Assembly: GCA_012519055.1 (NCBI GenBank)
Contig: JAAYQU010000045.1
Location: 124,001-188,000, forward strand
Direction: 5' to 3'
Length of the DNA stretch: 64,000 bases
Source: Bacteroidales bacterium
Lineage (GTDB): Bacteria; Bacteroidota; Bacteroidia; Bacteroidales; Salinivirgaceae
Part shown: piece after piece, positions 27,960 through 35,356 of the stretch
How positions within the stretch are numbered: position 1 is the first letter of the stretch
Layout of the letters: each line of letters begins with the position of its first letter
Position numbers and translations under genes: made by a program
The notes under the pieces: model-generated
What the model was told of the DNA's origin: nothing
The model's database searches: none
What the model saw: only the letters and a program-made list of their open reading frames with translations

Positions 27960-28106
27960 TTTATTGTTTTTTTTATTGTTTATATTTTTTGTTCAATTGA
28001 GTTCAAAATAGGTTCGTTTATTTTTTTTAATTAAGGCGTCATAAGCTCAGTTAGATATTTGCTATAACACTTTTTAATTTTTGCTATAAATTGTCACAAA
28101 CAAGTA

Positions 28107-29000
28107 TCACTTTGTTATTTCTACAATTAATCTTGTAGGTTTTCCTAATAATTTAACAGCAATTTTATCAATTGTGTGCCAAATTGAAAATGGCAAGCAC
28201 CTCATGATCCAATGTACTTTAAATATTAAGAAGTGTTTATTTACGGATTTAAAGACTTTAATCTTTCCTACCGATTCACTTATCATTTGTACAATATTTT
28301 TTTCATTGAATGAATGGAGGTGCGCATTACCAGGTGTTAATTGATTGCAATGTACGCATAGTGATAATGGTATCTTCTCGTTATAGGGAGTAGTAATTAT
28401 TATTTTTCCAGATGGCTTTAATATATCTAAGAGACAGTCAATAAACATTTTAGGGTCATAAACGTGCTCTATAATCTCTGAAGCAACTATAATATCAAAG
28501 CTTTCAGGGGGGAAAGGCAAATTAAAAACATCAGCAACAATTCCTGTATGGTTTGGATGCGGCTGTTCTTTTAGCACTCTAGAAACATTTCTGTGTGAAA
28601 TGTCTAATGAAACAACATTGTTTTTGTCATTCTGAATCATCTTACTTAACCAACCATTACCGCATCCTACATCAAGTATCATTGTTGCATCATCAGTGAT
28701 TTTATTTATGATTATTTGATTTAGGCGTCTCCTTTCATTTTCAGATATTTCATCATTTATCTGAAAATAATCAAAGATTTCAGCATCTTTTGTATAATGA
28801 TCAACATAATCAAACTCAGAATTAGACTGTTTATGTAAATCAGTTGATTTTTTAGTTGTTTTTGGTAGAATAATTGGAATACCATCTACTATCTTTCCAT
28901 AAAACAAATCGGTGTTTAAATTTTGAATAGTACCTGAATCTATATCTAAAATTAATCTCTCCTTTGTATCTGGTGCAATTAGATTTTCAATAATTTTCAT
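28107..29000 (-). CDS. SAM-dependent methyltransferase with Trm112-like N-terminus
   Basis: A 297-residue soluble enzyme. The first 50 residues (LIAPDTKERLILD to VDGIPIIL) look like the Trm112/YcaR small domain often fused to class I methyltransferases, but lack its zinc Cys pairs. Motif I ILDVGCGNGWLSKM binds SAM, then VSLDISHRNVSRVL (post I acidic), FDIIVASEIIEHVYDP (motif II) and LKPSGKIIITTPYNE. The late part has a Cys/His pair (SLCVHCNQLTPGNAHLHSFNE). It resembles Methyltransf_11 enzymes that act on small molecules or glycans. Substrate unknown. It stands apart from neighbours by 77-147 nt. Confidence 0.82.
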   Translation of the reverse strand: MKIIENLIAPDTKERLILDIDSGTIQNLNTDLFYGKIVDGIPIILPKTTKKSTDLHKQSNSEFDYVDHYTKDAEIFDYFQINDEISENERRRLNQIIINKITDDATMILDVGCGNGWLSKMIQNDKNNVVSLDISHRNVSRVLKEQPHPNHTGIVADVFNLPFPPESFDIIVASEIIEHVYDPKMFIDCLLDILKPSGKIIITTPYNEKIPLSLCVHCNQLTPGNAHLHSFNEKNIVQMISESVGKIKVFKSVNKHFLIFKVHWIMRCLPFSIWHTIDKIAVKLLGKPTRLIVEITK

Positions 29001-29077
29001 TTTAATTTGCTTTTGTAAAAATAACCACTAAGGTACAATTTAAGCGACAAATATATAACATTCGTTCTCAATTATCC

Positions 29078-29986
29078 TTACATTTTCCTATCAATCCCAA
29101 TATCATTCATTGATGATGGGTCTTCAATAGGTTCAAGGTGCGTGGAAACGGTAGTAGGTTCTTCGAACATGTTTTCAATGGTTCTCTCTACCGTGTCGGC
29201 GAAGTCGTGACCTTGCTTTACTGTCCATTTGCCCGGGACTAAGAGGTGTAGCGATACAAATTTACGTCTCCCAGCCGCGCGTGTCATAAGTGAGTGATAG
29301 GTAATATGTTCCTCTTTTAGCGAGTCTAAGTACGAGGTTATTTTTTGTAGCTCATCGTCAGGGATTGCAGCATCCATCAGTCCACTTGCCGAGCGACTGA
29401 TAAGTTTGTATCCTGTGTAAACAATGTTCAACGCCACCAAAATAGCGATAATAGGGTCGAGGATTAGCCACCCCGTTAGCCTAACCAACAGAATACCAAC
29501 GATTACGCCCACTGATGTCCAAACATCTGTCATTAAATGTTTTCCGTCAGCTTCCAAGACGAGCGACTTGTGTTTCTTTCCGTTCCTAATCAAGATAAGC
29601 CCTACAATCAAGTTTAGTAATGAAGCTAATAGCGAGAAAAGCAATCCCACACCAACATTCTCTAATTCAGCAGGGCGGATAATTCTGGGAATAGCGGAAT
29701 AGATAATGCTAAAAGCTGCCACAAGTATCAGTGCACCCTCGATGGCACTTGAAAAGTACTCCGCTTTACTGTGTCCGAACTCGTGTTTTTCATCGGCAGG
29801 CCTTTCCGACAGGTTCAGCATAATAAGCGCAAATATTGCCGCAAACAGGTTTACAAGCGACTCTAACGCGTCCGACAGCAATCCCACCGAGTCGGTAACT
29901 AAGTAGGCGTAAAATTTTAGAAGTATCGTAACCACAGCCGTGGCAATGGAGAGATACATAATTTTTCTGAGGCGTGTGGCTTTCAT
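29078..29986 (-). CDS. Cation diffusion facilitator (CDF) family metal efflux protein
   Basis: A 302-residue inner-membrane antiporter that should export divalent metal for protons. Six TM segments fill residues 8-195. The TM2 region reads GLLSDALESLVNLFAA and TM5 carries HLMTDVWTSVG, giving the HxxxD half of the transport site. The first half, DxxxD in FieF/YiiP, seems to be E-x3-N here with an Asp three residues earlier, so the metal preference may differ from Zn/Fe. The C-terminal cytoplasmic dimerisation domain is present (YHSLMTRAAGRRKFVSLHLLVPG, then THLEP). The gene is divergent from the chromate transporters, 147 nt away. Confidence 0.9.
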   Translation of the reverse strand: MKATRLRKIMYLSIATAVVTILLKFYAYLVTDSVGLLSDALESLVNLFAAIFALIMLNLSERPADEKHEFGHSKAEYFSSAIEGALILVAAFSIIYSAIPRIIRPAELENVGVGLLFSLLASLLNLIVGLILIRNGKKHKSLVLEADGKHLMTDVWTSVGVIVGILLVRLTGWLILDPIIAILVALNIVYTGYKLISRSASGLMDAAIPDDELQKITSYLDSLKEEHITYHSLMTRAAGRRKFVSLHLLVPGKWTVKQGHDFADTVERTIENMFEEPTTVSTHLEPIEDPSSMNDIGIDRKM

Positions 29987-30133
29987 CTGTTGGTTTTACT
30001 ACTGTACAAATGTAATGAATTATCTGAAACGAATATACCAAACAAAAACCTTACAAACTTTTACTTGGTTGTTAATTAAATTACGTCTATTTTTTGCAAA
30101 TTTGCCCACTGAATCCAATGTAACGCTAAACTG

Positions 30134-30688
30134 ATGAAAACGAAACAGTATCGGGAACTTTTTACCGTATTTTTCAAAATCGGAGCATTCACGTTTGGCG
30201 GTGGTTTCGCAATGATTCCACTTATTCGCAACGAAGTGGTGGTAAAACGAAACTGGCTTGATGATGATCAGTTTATGGATATGCTGGCGATAGCTCAATC
30301 AATGCCGGGTCCGGTTGCTCTAAACACAGCACTGTTTGTTGGGAACAAACGATTGGGATTTAAGGGCAGTCTATTTTCAGGAGCTGGGGTTATTTTGCCC
30401 TCATTTTTAACAATCTTACTTATAGCCATTGTTTTTACTCAATTTAAAGATAATCAGGTTGTTGAACGTATTTTCAAAGGGATAAGACCAGCTGTTGTGG
30501 CATTAATTGCAGCACCGTTATTGGGCTTGGGAAAAGCTGCAGGTGTAAACATAAAAAACCTATGGATTCCGATTACAGTGGCGTTTTGTGTATGGTGGTT
30601 ACATATCTCTCCTGTCTATATTGTTATTGTGGCAATTTTGTTAGGTGTCACTCATTATGCGGTTTTAAGGAGATTAAACAGAAAGTGA
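30134..30688 (+). CDS. Chromate transporter family (CHR), first half-protein
   Basis: A 184-residue single-domain CHR membrane protein. It has the family signature FTFGGGFAMIPLIRNEVV near residues 16-33, then MLAIAQSMPGPVALNTALFVG and several TM helices. Short CHR proteins act in pairs equal to the two halves of the long ChrA transporter. The partner starts 1 nt after the stop of this gene. Chromate efflux is the family name; sulfate or other anions are possible substrates. Confidence 0.9.
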   Translation: MKTKQYRELFTVFFKIGAFTFGGGFAMIPLIRNEVVVKRNWLDDDQFMDMLAIAQSMPGPVALNTALFVGNKRLGFKGSLFSGAGVILPSFLTILLIAIVFTQFKDNQVVERIFKGIRPAVVALIAAPLLGLGKAAGVNIKNLWIPITVAFCVWWLHISPVYIVIVAILLGVTHYAVLRRLNRK

Positions 30689-30689
30689 A

Positions 30690-31247
30690 ATGGAGTTATT
30701 GGAACTATACATTGCTCTTTTTGTGGCATTTTTTAAGATAGGGCTGTTTGGCTTTGGTGGCGGTTATGCTATGCTGTCGCTTATTCAACACGAAGTGGTA
30801 GAGGTGCATAACTGGATTTCGATAAACGATTTTACCGATATTGTCGCTATTTCACAAACCACACCCGGACCAATAGCTTTTAATTCAGCAACGTATATAG
30901 GTTATACAGCCGTAACTGATATGGGATATACAACGTTTCAGGGAGTTATTGGTTCCGCTATTTGCACTTTGGCAGTAAGTATTCCCTCACTCGTGATAAT
31001 GACCATTGTATGCGCCTTTTTCGCCCGACTAAACAATAACCCCTGGATGCGCGCAGCTCTTTCGGTATTGAAAATTGCAATTATCGGTTTAATAGCCGCC
31101 GCCGCACTTATGTTAATGGACGAAAACAACTTTATAGACTACAAAAGCCTGATAATATTCGCCGTTGTTCTCGTAGCTTCAATTAAAAAAGTTGACCCTA
31201 TTTTGTTAATTATCTTATCGGGATTAGCTGGATTGATCTTGTATTAG
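30690..31247 (+). CDS. Chromate transporter family (CHR), second half-protein
   Basis: A 185-residue partner with the matching signature FGFGGGYAMLSLIQHEVVE and ISQTTPGPIAFNSATYIG. It and the first half differ enough in the conserved block (IPL against LSL) to be antiparallel partners in a heterodimer rather than recent copies. Four to six TM helices, last at LLIILSGLAGLIL. The two genes are separated by one base, so they are surely co-expressed. No regulator or ChrB-like gene lies nearby. Confidence 0.9.
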   Translation: MELLELYIALFVAFFKIGLFGFGGGYAMLSLIQHEVVEVHNWISINDFTDIVAISQTTPGPIAFNSATYIGYTAVTDMGYTTFQGVIGSAICTLAVSIPSLVIMTIVCAFFARLNNNPWMRAALSVLKIAIIGLIAAAALMLMDENNFIDYKSLIIFAVVLVASIKKVDPILLIILSGLAGLILY

Positions 31248-31483
31248 AAGGAAAAATAGGAGAGACTTATAACATTGTATCGAGGTACTACCATTTGCAA
31301 ATCGAAGAAGTAGAACTTTTTTTTGTTAAAATAAAACAGCTTAAATGTTTGCAAATTTGTCCTTTTATGCTTTATTTTGTTTTGCACAGAATAGCGAATA
31401 TGCTTATATGTGTAAATAGAATAGTGATGAGCATACTGATGTATAATTACTAAATTTTAATAAAGACCAAAGAGTTGTATAAT

Positions 31484-31524
31484 GGGCTTAACGATTCTTT
31501 GTGTCAACGTTTTAATATAAGCCC
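31484..31524 (+). promoter_or_regulatory. Possible 5' UTR hairpin upstream of the beta-helix gene
   Basis: GGGCTTA (31484-31490) pairs exactly with TAAGCCC (31518-31524), and the inner AACG/CGTT adds pairs after bulges. It ends 21 nt before the ATG at 31546 and has no T-run, so it is not a terminator. The 298-nt gap 31248-31545 otherwise shows only AT-rich sequence. Confidence 0.4.
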
Positions 31525-31545
31525 GGTAAACTAAAATCAATTGAT

Positions 31546-33087
31546 ATGAGAAACAAACTTTTATTAGCGATGGCTATAGTGCCATTAATGTTTTTTGTTC
31601 CACAACAAGTTAGTGGACAGGGATTTAAAGACCTTGTAAACAAAGCAAAGAAGGTGGTGGAAGATGTTAACACTGACACTTCTCAAGAGCAGAACAAAAC
31701 ACAGCAAAGTACTACTACAGGTACAAGCAGTACTACCGTTCAGTCATCAAGCAGTAAAACAACCCAGTCTTCAAGCAGCACATCTGTTCAGTCCGGGGTA
31801 AGTTCTTCTGCTCAACCTACAGGTACAGCTACACTTTACGTATCTGCAAGCAATGGAAGTAATCGCAATGATGGCTCAAAAGGCGCCCCATTTAAGAATT
31901 TACAAAAAGCTATTGATCAGGCGCCCGATGGTGCTGTAATCTTAGTTGCAGAAGGAAATTATTTTGGAATGCTTAACAAGGGAAATATTAACGTCACGAA
32001 ACCTGTAAAAATTTACGGAGGATACTCTCCAGATTTTTCAACTCGCGATGTATTGAAACACTTAACTATGGTGCAACCAACTCCTGAAAGCAATGGCACA
32101 CAAAATGGCCAAGGAACAATGCAAATACAAGTAAAAACTCCTAATACTGAAGTTGTTATCGATGGATTAATTTTCGATAGAGGAAACAGTATTGCATACA
32201 ATGCAAGAGGAGAAGGTAAACCAGAAGGAGTAGCATCTGCCATGATGCAACCAATCGGTGCCGCAGGTTTGGGTGGTCCAGATTTAACACAAGAAAGAGT
32301 TTTAACAACAGAAACAGCAGAAATTTATTTTGACAACCCTCGTTGTAACATAACTATTAATAACTGTGCCTTTATAAACGCACCAAACTACGGTGTTAGA
32401 GGTATGTTTGGAGGAACTAAAGCTATAATAAACAACTGTATATTTATCAATAACCGAATGGCAGCTTGCGAAATCACAAAAGGTGGAATGGTAAGCGAAA
32501 AAGCCGAAGTACATTTCACATATAATACCGTTTTATTTATGTGGGCACGTTTAAAAGATATGGGTGATATGGGTTATGGATTTAGATATGGCTTAAGGTT
32601 AAGTAATTATGTAACCAACAATATTATTGGTTTATCAACTTTTGCAGGATTAGACAGAACAAGGGTTGATATGCCTAAAAACGAAGCAGAATATGTTAAT
32701 ACAGCCGAGCATAACATCTTCTTTTTGAATAAACAAGCAGATTTAGTTATACCAGGTGGCGGTATGTTTATGCGTATTTCGGCAGAAGAGTTTGAGGATG
32801 TTGAGCAACTTGCAGAAGTGGCTGGCAACAAGAAGCTAAATGACCCAAAAGTGTTTAAAGGAATAATAAATGAGCCATATTTGAACGGCTTTCTTTCAGC
32901 TTCATACAAAGAGACAACAAGTCATGATCCGAACTCTCAAGCCAACCAATTCCGTCAAGCTATGGGAATGAACATGACAGGAACCATGCATTCATCGGCA
33001 ACAATGTTTGCAAACCGTTATCCATGGCAAGAAGCACTGAAATTCTTTGGAGCTATGGAAGGATATGGTGCTCAAAAAATAAAATAA
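31546..33087 (+). CDS. Secreted right-handed beta-helix protein
   Basis: A 513-residue exported protein with leader MRNKLLLAMAIVPLMFFVPQQVSGQ. Residues 45-95 form a low-complexity Gln/Ser/Thr linker. Then comes ATLYVSASNGSNRNDGSKGAPFKNLQKAIDQAPDGAVILVAEGNY, the start of the DUF1565/pectate-lyase-like beta-helix, with repeated turns such as ITINNCAFINAPNYGVRG and AIINNCIFINNRMAACEI. The fold is common in polysaccharide lyases and surface adhesins; no lyase active site is evident. No T9SS tail or lipobox is visible. A strong terminator follows. Confidence 0.8.
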   Translation: MRNKLLLAMAIVPLMFFVPQQVSGQGFKDLVNKAKKVVEDVNTDTSQEQNKTQQSTTTGTSSTTVQSSSSKTTQSSSSTSVQSGVSSSAQPTGTATLYVSASNGSNRNDGSKGAPFKNLQKAIDQAPDGAVILVAEGNYFGMLNKGNINVTKPVKIYGGYSPDFSTRDVLKHLTMVQPTPESNGTQNGQGTMQIQVKTPNTEVVIDGLIFDRGNSIAYNARGEGKPEGVASAMMQPIGAAGLGGPDLTQERVLTTETAEIYFDNPRCNITINNCAFINAPNYGVRGMFGGTKAIINNCIFINNRMAACEITKGGMVSEKAEVHFTYNTVLFMWARLKDMGDMGYGFRYGLRLSNYVTNNIIGLSTFAGLDRTRVDMPKNEAEYVNTAEHNIFFLNKQADLVIPGGGMFMRISAEEFEDVEQLAEVAGNKKLNDPKVFKGIINEPYLNGFLSASYKETTSHDPNSQANQFRQAMGMNMTGTMHSSATMFANRYPWQEALKFFGAMEGYGAQKIK

Positions 33088-33118
33088 ACAAATCTTAGTA
33101 TCCAAAACGTATTAATAA

Positions 33119-33160
33119 AAAAGCAGCTACAAATTCAATATTGTAGCTGCTTTTATTTTT
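33119..33160. terminator. Strong bidirectional Rho-independent terminator
   Basis: AAAAGCAGCTACAA (33119-33132) is exactly complementary to TTGTAGCTGCTTTT (33141-33154), 8-nt loop, T-run after it and A-run before it. It ends the beta-helix gene (plus) and can end the GIY-YIG/tRNA-like transcript (minus). Confidence 0.9.
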
Positions 33161-33165
33161 TTCTG

Positions 33166-33240
33166 TATCGAGACCGAGAATTGAACTCAGGACCTTCCCG
33201 ATATGCATCGGGACGCTCTAATTATCTGAGCTATTTATAA
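33166..33240 (-). pseudogene. tRNA-Met-like sequence A (non-functional), overlapping the GIY-YIG gene end
   Basis: Aligned to the real tRNA-Met at 33617-33690, this copy keeps the D-arm (ATAGCTCAGAT, TTAGAGC), the T-arm and the 3' acceptor strand (CTCGGTCTCG). The anticodon arm is replaced by the inverted repeat TCCCGATGCATATCGGGA, 18 nt instead of 17. The 5' acceptor strand no longer pairs because it is the coding sequence of the GIY-YIG gene, whose stop codon TAG lies in the D-loop. Confidence 0.8.
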
Positions 33241-33469
33241 GGAATTCAATATATTTTCTACTCTTCTTTTTCTTTACTTCTCGTTCTCGTTTTAGGGCTT
33301 CTGTTCTTGTTCTGTATTCTTCTTTATAAACTAGTTTCCATGGTATTCCAGGTTTTGTAGAAGGAGTAGCTCCGTAGTTATGTTTTTTGAGCCTACTATT
33401 AATATCTTCACAGCTTCCGATGTAGTATTTTCCTGTTTTTTCGCTTTGGATTATATACATGTAAAACAT
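33218..33469 (-). CDS. GIY-YIG nuclease-domain protein (URI/UPF0213 type)
   Basis: An 83-residue protein starting MFYMYIIQSEKTGKYYIGS. The GIY-YIG core has YII, YIG, the Arg in SRLKKHN and Glu in TEALKRE, all expected catalytic positions; it is the short stand-alone type. The longer in-frame extension to 33544 would cross a terminator hairpin, so I use the ATG at 33469 (33460 is also possible). The last codons, for INSSDN and the stop, are supplied by the D-arm of tRNA-like copy A. It lies between two degenerate tRNA-Met copies, downstream of a true tRNA-Met. It may be a homing or site-specific nuclease. Its true substrate is not shown by the sequence. Confidence 0.85.
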   Translation of the reverse strand: MFYMYIIQSEKTGKYYIGSCEDINSRLKKHNYGATPSTKPGIPWKLVYKEEYRTRTEALKREREVKKKKSRKYIEFLINSSDN

Positions 33470-33498
33470 TGGATTTTCTGTTATAAGGTTAAAATAAA

Positions 33499-33529
33499 AA
33501 GGCAACCGCATAAAATATGCAACTGCCTT
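33499..33529. terminator. Terminator hairpin between tRNA-like copy B and GIY-YIG
   Basis: AAGGCA (33499-33504) pairs with TGCCTT (33524-33529), with GCATA/TATGC inside. Runs of A and T flank it on both sides. On the minus strand it would end the transcript carrying tRNA-Met and copy B before the GIY-YIG gene. Confidence 0.7.
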
Positions 33530-33538
33530 ATATTTTTG

Positions 33539-33608
33539 TAGCAAAACTTATAATTGAACTCGGGACCTTCCCGATATGCATCGGGACGCTCTAACCGATC
33601 TTCGCATT
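33539..33608 (-). pseudogene. tRNA-Met-like sequence B (degenerate)
   Basis: A degraded tRNA-Met copy. It retains GGTTAGAGC of the D-arm, a T-loop GTTCAATT and 3' GCTA, but lacks most of the 5' D-stem and its T-stem and acceptor do not pair (ATAAG in place of CTCGG). Its anticodon arm is the same TCCCGATGCATATCGGGA element as in copy A. It lies 8 nt after the real tRNA-Met gene. Confidence 0.75.
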
Positions 33609-33616
33609 TGCTTTAG

Positions 33617-33690
33617 TAGCGAGACCGAGAATTGAACTCGGGACCTCGTGATTATGAATCACGCGCTCTAACCATCTGAGCTATCTCGCC
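33617..33690 (-). tRNA. tRNA-Met (anticodon CAT)
   Basis: A 74-nt complete cloverleaf: acceptor GGCGAGA with TCTCGCT (one G-T), D-arm GCTC-AGATGGTTA-GAGC, anticodon stem CGTGA/TCACG with loop TTCATAA (anticodon CAT), variable AGGTC, T-arm CCGAG TTCAATT CTCGG, discriminator A. CCA is not encoded. The anticodon stem lacks the three G-C pairs of initiator tRNA, so elongator Met is preferred; tRNA-Ile2 (lysidine-modified CAT) cannot be excluded. Confidence 0.93.
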
Positions 33691-33765
33691 ATTAAATTCC
33701 GTTTTGGAATTGCGACTGCAAAAATAGAAGATAATTTTAATTAAGCCAAAAAGAAACAATCTTTT

Positions 33766-34101
33766 TTATAATTCGTCGCGAATTTCGAGTAATGTAGCTT
33801 TTATGCTCTCTAATTTTTCAATAACGGTAACAGTGTCAGAAACTTTAGACTTCTTATTTTTTAGTTTGTTAATAACACCTTTTATTGTCATGCCTTTTTC
33901 ATCAATAAGATGAAAAATAAGCTTTAAGTTTTCTATATCTTCAGGAGTAAACTGTCTATTACCTTTTTTATTTTTCTTAGGTTTTAAAATATCGAATGTG
34001 TTTGCGTAATATCTTATTTTTGAAGTATTTACATTAAACATTTCAGCGACTTCGCCAATAGAATAAAACAGCTTTTCAATTTTAGGTTCTTTATCTGACA
34101 T
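33766..34101 (-). CDS. MerR-family transcription regulator
   Basis: A 111-residue DNA-binding protein. Its winged helix-turn-helix is YSIGEVAEMFNVNTSKIRYYANTF, followed by the wing KGNRQFTPEDIENLKLIFHLI and GMTIKGVINKLKNK; the C-terminal part is a short dimerisation coil with no ligand-binding Cys. It is 29 nt downstream of the M23 peptidase gene and belongs to its transcript. The M23-MerR-alaS order recurs in Bacteroidota; the regulator's targets are unknown. Confidence 0.9.
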   Translation of the reverse strand: MSDKEPKIEKLFYSIGEVAEMFNVNTSKIRYYANTFDILKPKKNKKGNRQFTPEDIENLKLIFHLIDEKGMTIKGVINKLKNKKSKVSDTVTVIEKLESIKATLLEIRDEL

Positions 34102-34130
34102 ACTATAATTATTTAACAGATTAACAAAAT

Positions 34131-35102
34131 TTAATCAAAGCTTTGAACAGGTCTCTGTGACAGCTCTATTATACGGTCGTATTCCTCGGGTGTTAGGTCG
34201 TTGAAATAGTAGTTAACAGGGTCTATGGGCTTATCATAAAATCGCACTTCGTAGTGAAGGTGTGGTGCTACAGAACGACCTGTTGAACCAACTGTTCCTA
34301 TCAAATCACCACGAGTAAGTTTTTGCCCTTTTTTTACGTCTATTTCGTGCAAATGAGCATATAACGTTGAATAACCAAAACCGTGATCAACAATTACAAC
34401 TTTGCCGTATCCTTCAGATGTAGATCCAGCTTTGATGACGGTGCCTTTACCTGTAACATATACGGGAGTGCCCGTAGGGGCAGTTAAGTCAATACCTGTG
34501 TGCATCAATCTTGTTTTGTAAATGGGGTGCAGTCTGTAACCAAATCCGCTTGCAAACCGTTTAAACTCCTTGTCGGAGATTGGCGATATCGAAGGCACAG
34601 ACTCTAAAAATTCTTTTTTGTAAAGAGCAAGCTCTATAACTTCATCGAGCGATTTTGACTGAAAGTAGTATTGATTATATAACTCATCTAATTTACGTGC
34701 AGTTTCAATAACTAACTTTGAGTTAGACATAGACTCTAAATGTTTATATCTGTTTACACCACCAAAACCTCCTTTTCTTATATCTTCGGGAACTGGCTCA
34801 GCTTCAAAAATCATTCTATAGATATTGTTATCTCTTTTTTGTATCTCAGTCAAGGCATTATTCATTTCGTCAATCCTTTTGTTCATGATATTATATTGAA
34901 GCAAAAGCTGCTCATTTTCAACTCTTAACAATCGTTCATGTGGAGTTTCAATAAAGTCAGAGAGGACAAAAATGAGAGTAGCAGTTATTAAAACAATCAC
35001 TAATGCTTTTGGGATAAAAGCTATGATGCGTCTCTTTACAGAACGCTCAACTTTGTCATATTGAAGTGTATCAGGATTAAAACGATATTTAGAGACTGAC
35101 AT
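34131..35102 (-). CDS. M23/LytM-family cell-wall peptidase, membrane-anchored
   Basis: A 323-residue protein. I use the ATG at 35102 (MSVSKYRFNPDTLQY), which is the conserved start of this family; an upstream in-frame ATG at 35129 adds nine residues. A basic tail precedes one TM helix (about 27-46), then a coiled coil (55-85). The catalytic LytM domain contains the zinc ligands in LMHTGIDLTAP (about residues 200-206) and HLHYEVRFYDKPIDP, and the linker GFGYRLHP. It hydrolyses peptidoglycan crosslinks or activates an amidase; the intact ligands favour a true hydrolase. It has its own promoter upstream and MerR follows it. Confidence 0.92.
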   Translation of the reverse strand: MSVSKYRFNPDTLQYDKVERSVKRRIIAFIPKALVIVLITATLIFVLSDFIETPHERLLRVENEQLLLQYNIMNKRIDEMNNALTEIQKRDNNIYRMIFEAEPVPEDIRKGGFGGVNRYKHLESMSNSKLVIETARKLDELYNQYYFQSKSLDEVIELALYKKEFLESVPSISPISDKEFKRFASGFGYRLHPIYKTRLMHTGIDLTAPTGTPVYVTGKGTVIKAGSTSEGYGKVVIVDHGFGYSTLYAHLHEIDVKKGQKLTRGDLIGTVGSTGRSVAPHLHYEVRFYDKPIDPVNYYFNDLTPEEYDRIIELSQRPVQSFD

Positions 35103-35131
35103 ATTAGTAAAATTACCTTTCCCAACCAATG

Positions 35132-35162
35132 CAAAATTAATGTAAAAGAATTAAATTTGCAA
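35132..35162 (-). promoter_or_regulatory. Promoter of the M23-merR operon
   Basis: Minus strand TAATTTTG (35139-35132) matches TAnnTTTG, with TTG at 35162-35160, 20 nt apart. It lies 30 nt upstream of the M23 start codon. Confidence 0.6.
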
Positions 35163-35356
35163 TCGTTTTTGAAAACATGTTATTCTTTTTATATTGCGGC
35201 GGTTGTATTTAATATCGCGCAAAATTACTGAAAATAATAATATATTAACAACGATTTAAGAAACTAATAATTTACGTTAGAATTTTTTTAAACATAAGCA
35301 CGATACCTAATTGATAGACAGGTCGTTAAGAACCAATTTGTAAAATAGATAGAAAA

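Noticed and set aside
33470-33544. Longer start for the GIY-YIG protein
   Set aside because: The extension would be coded by a terminator hairpin and has no homology to the family's N-terminus.
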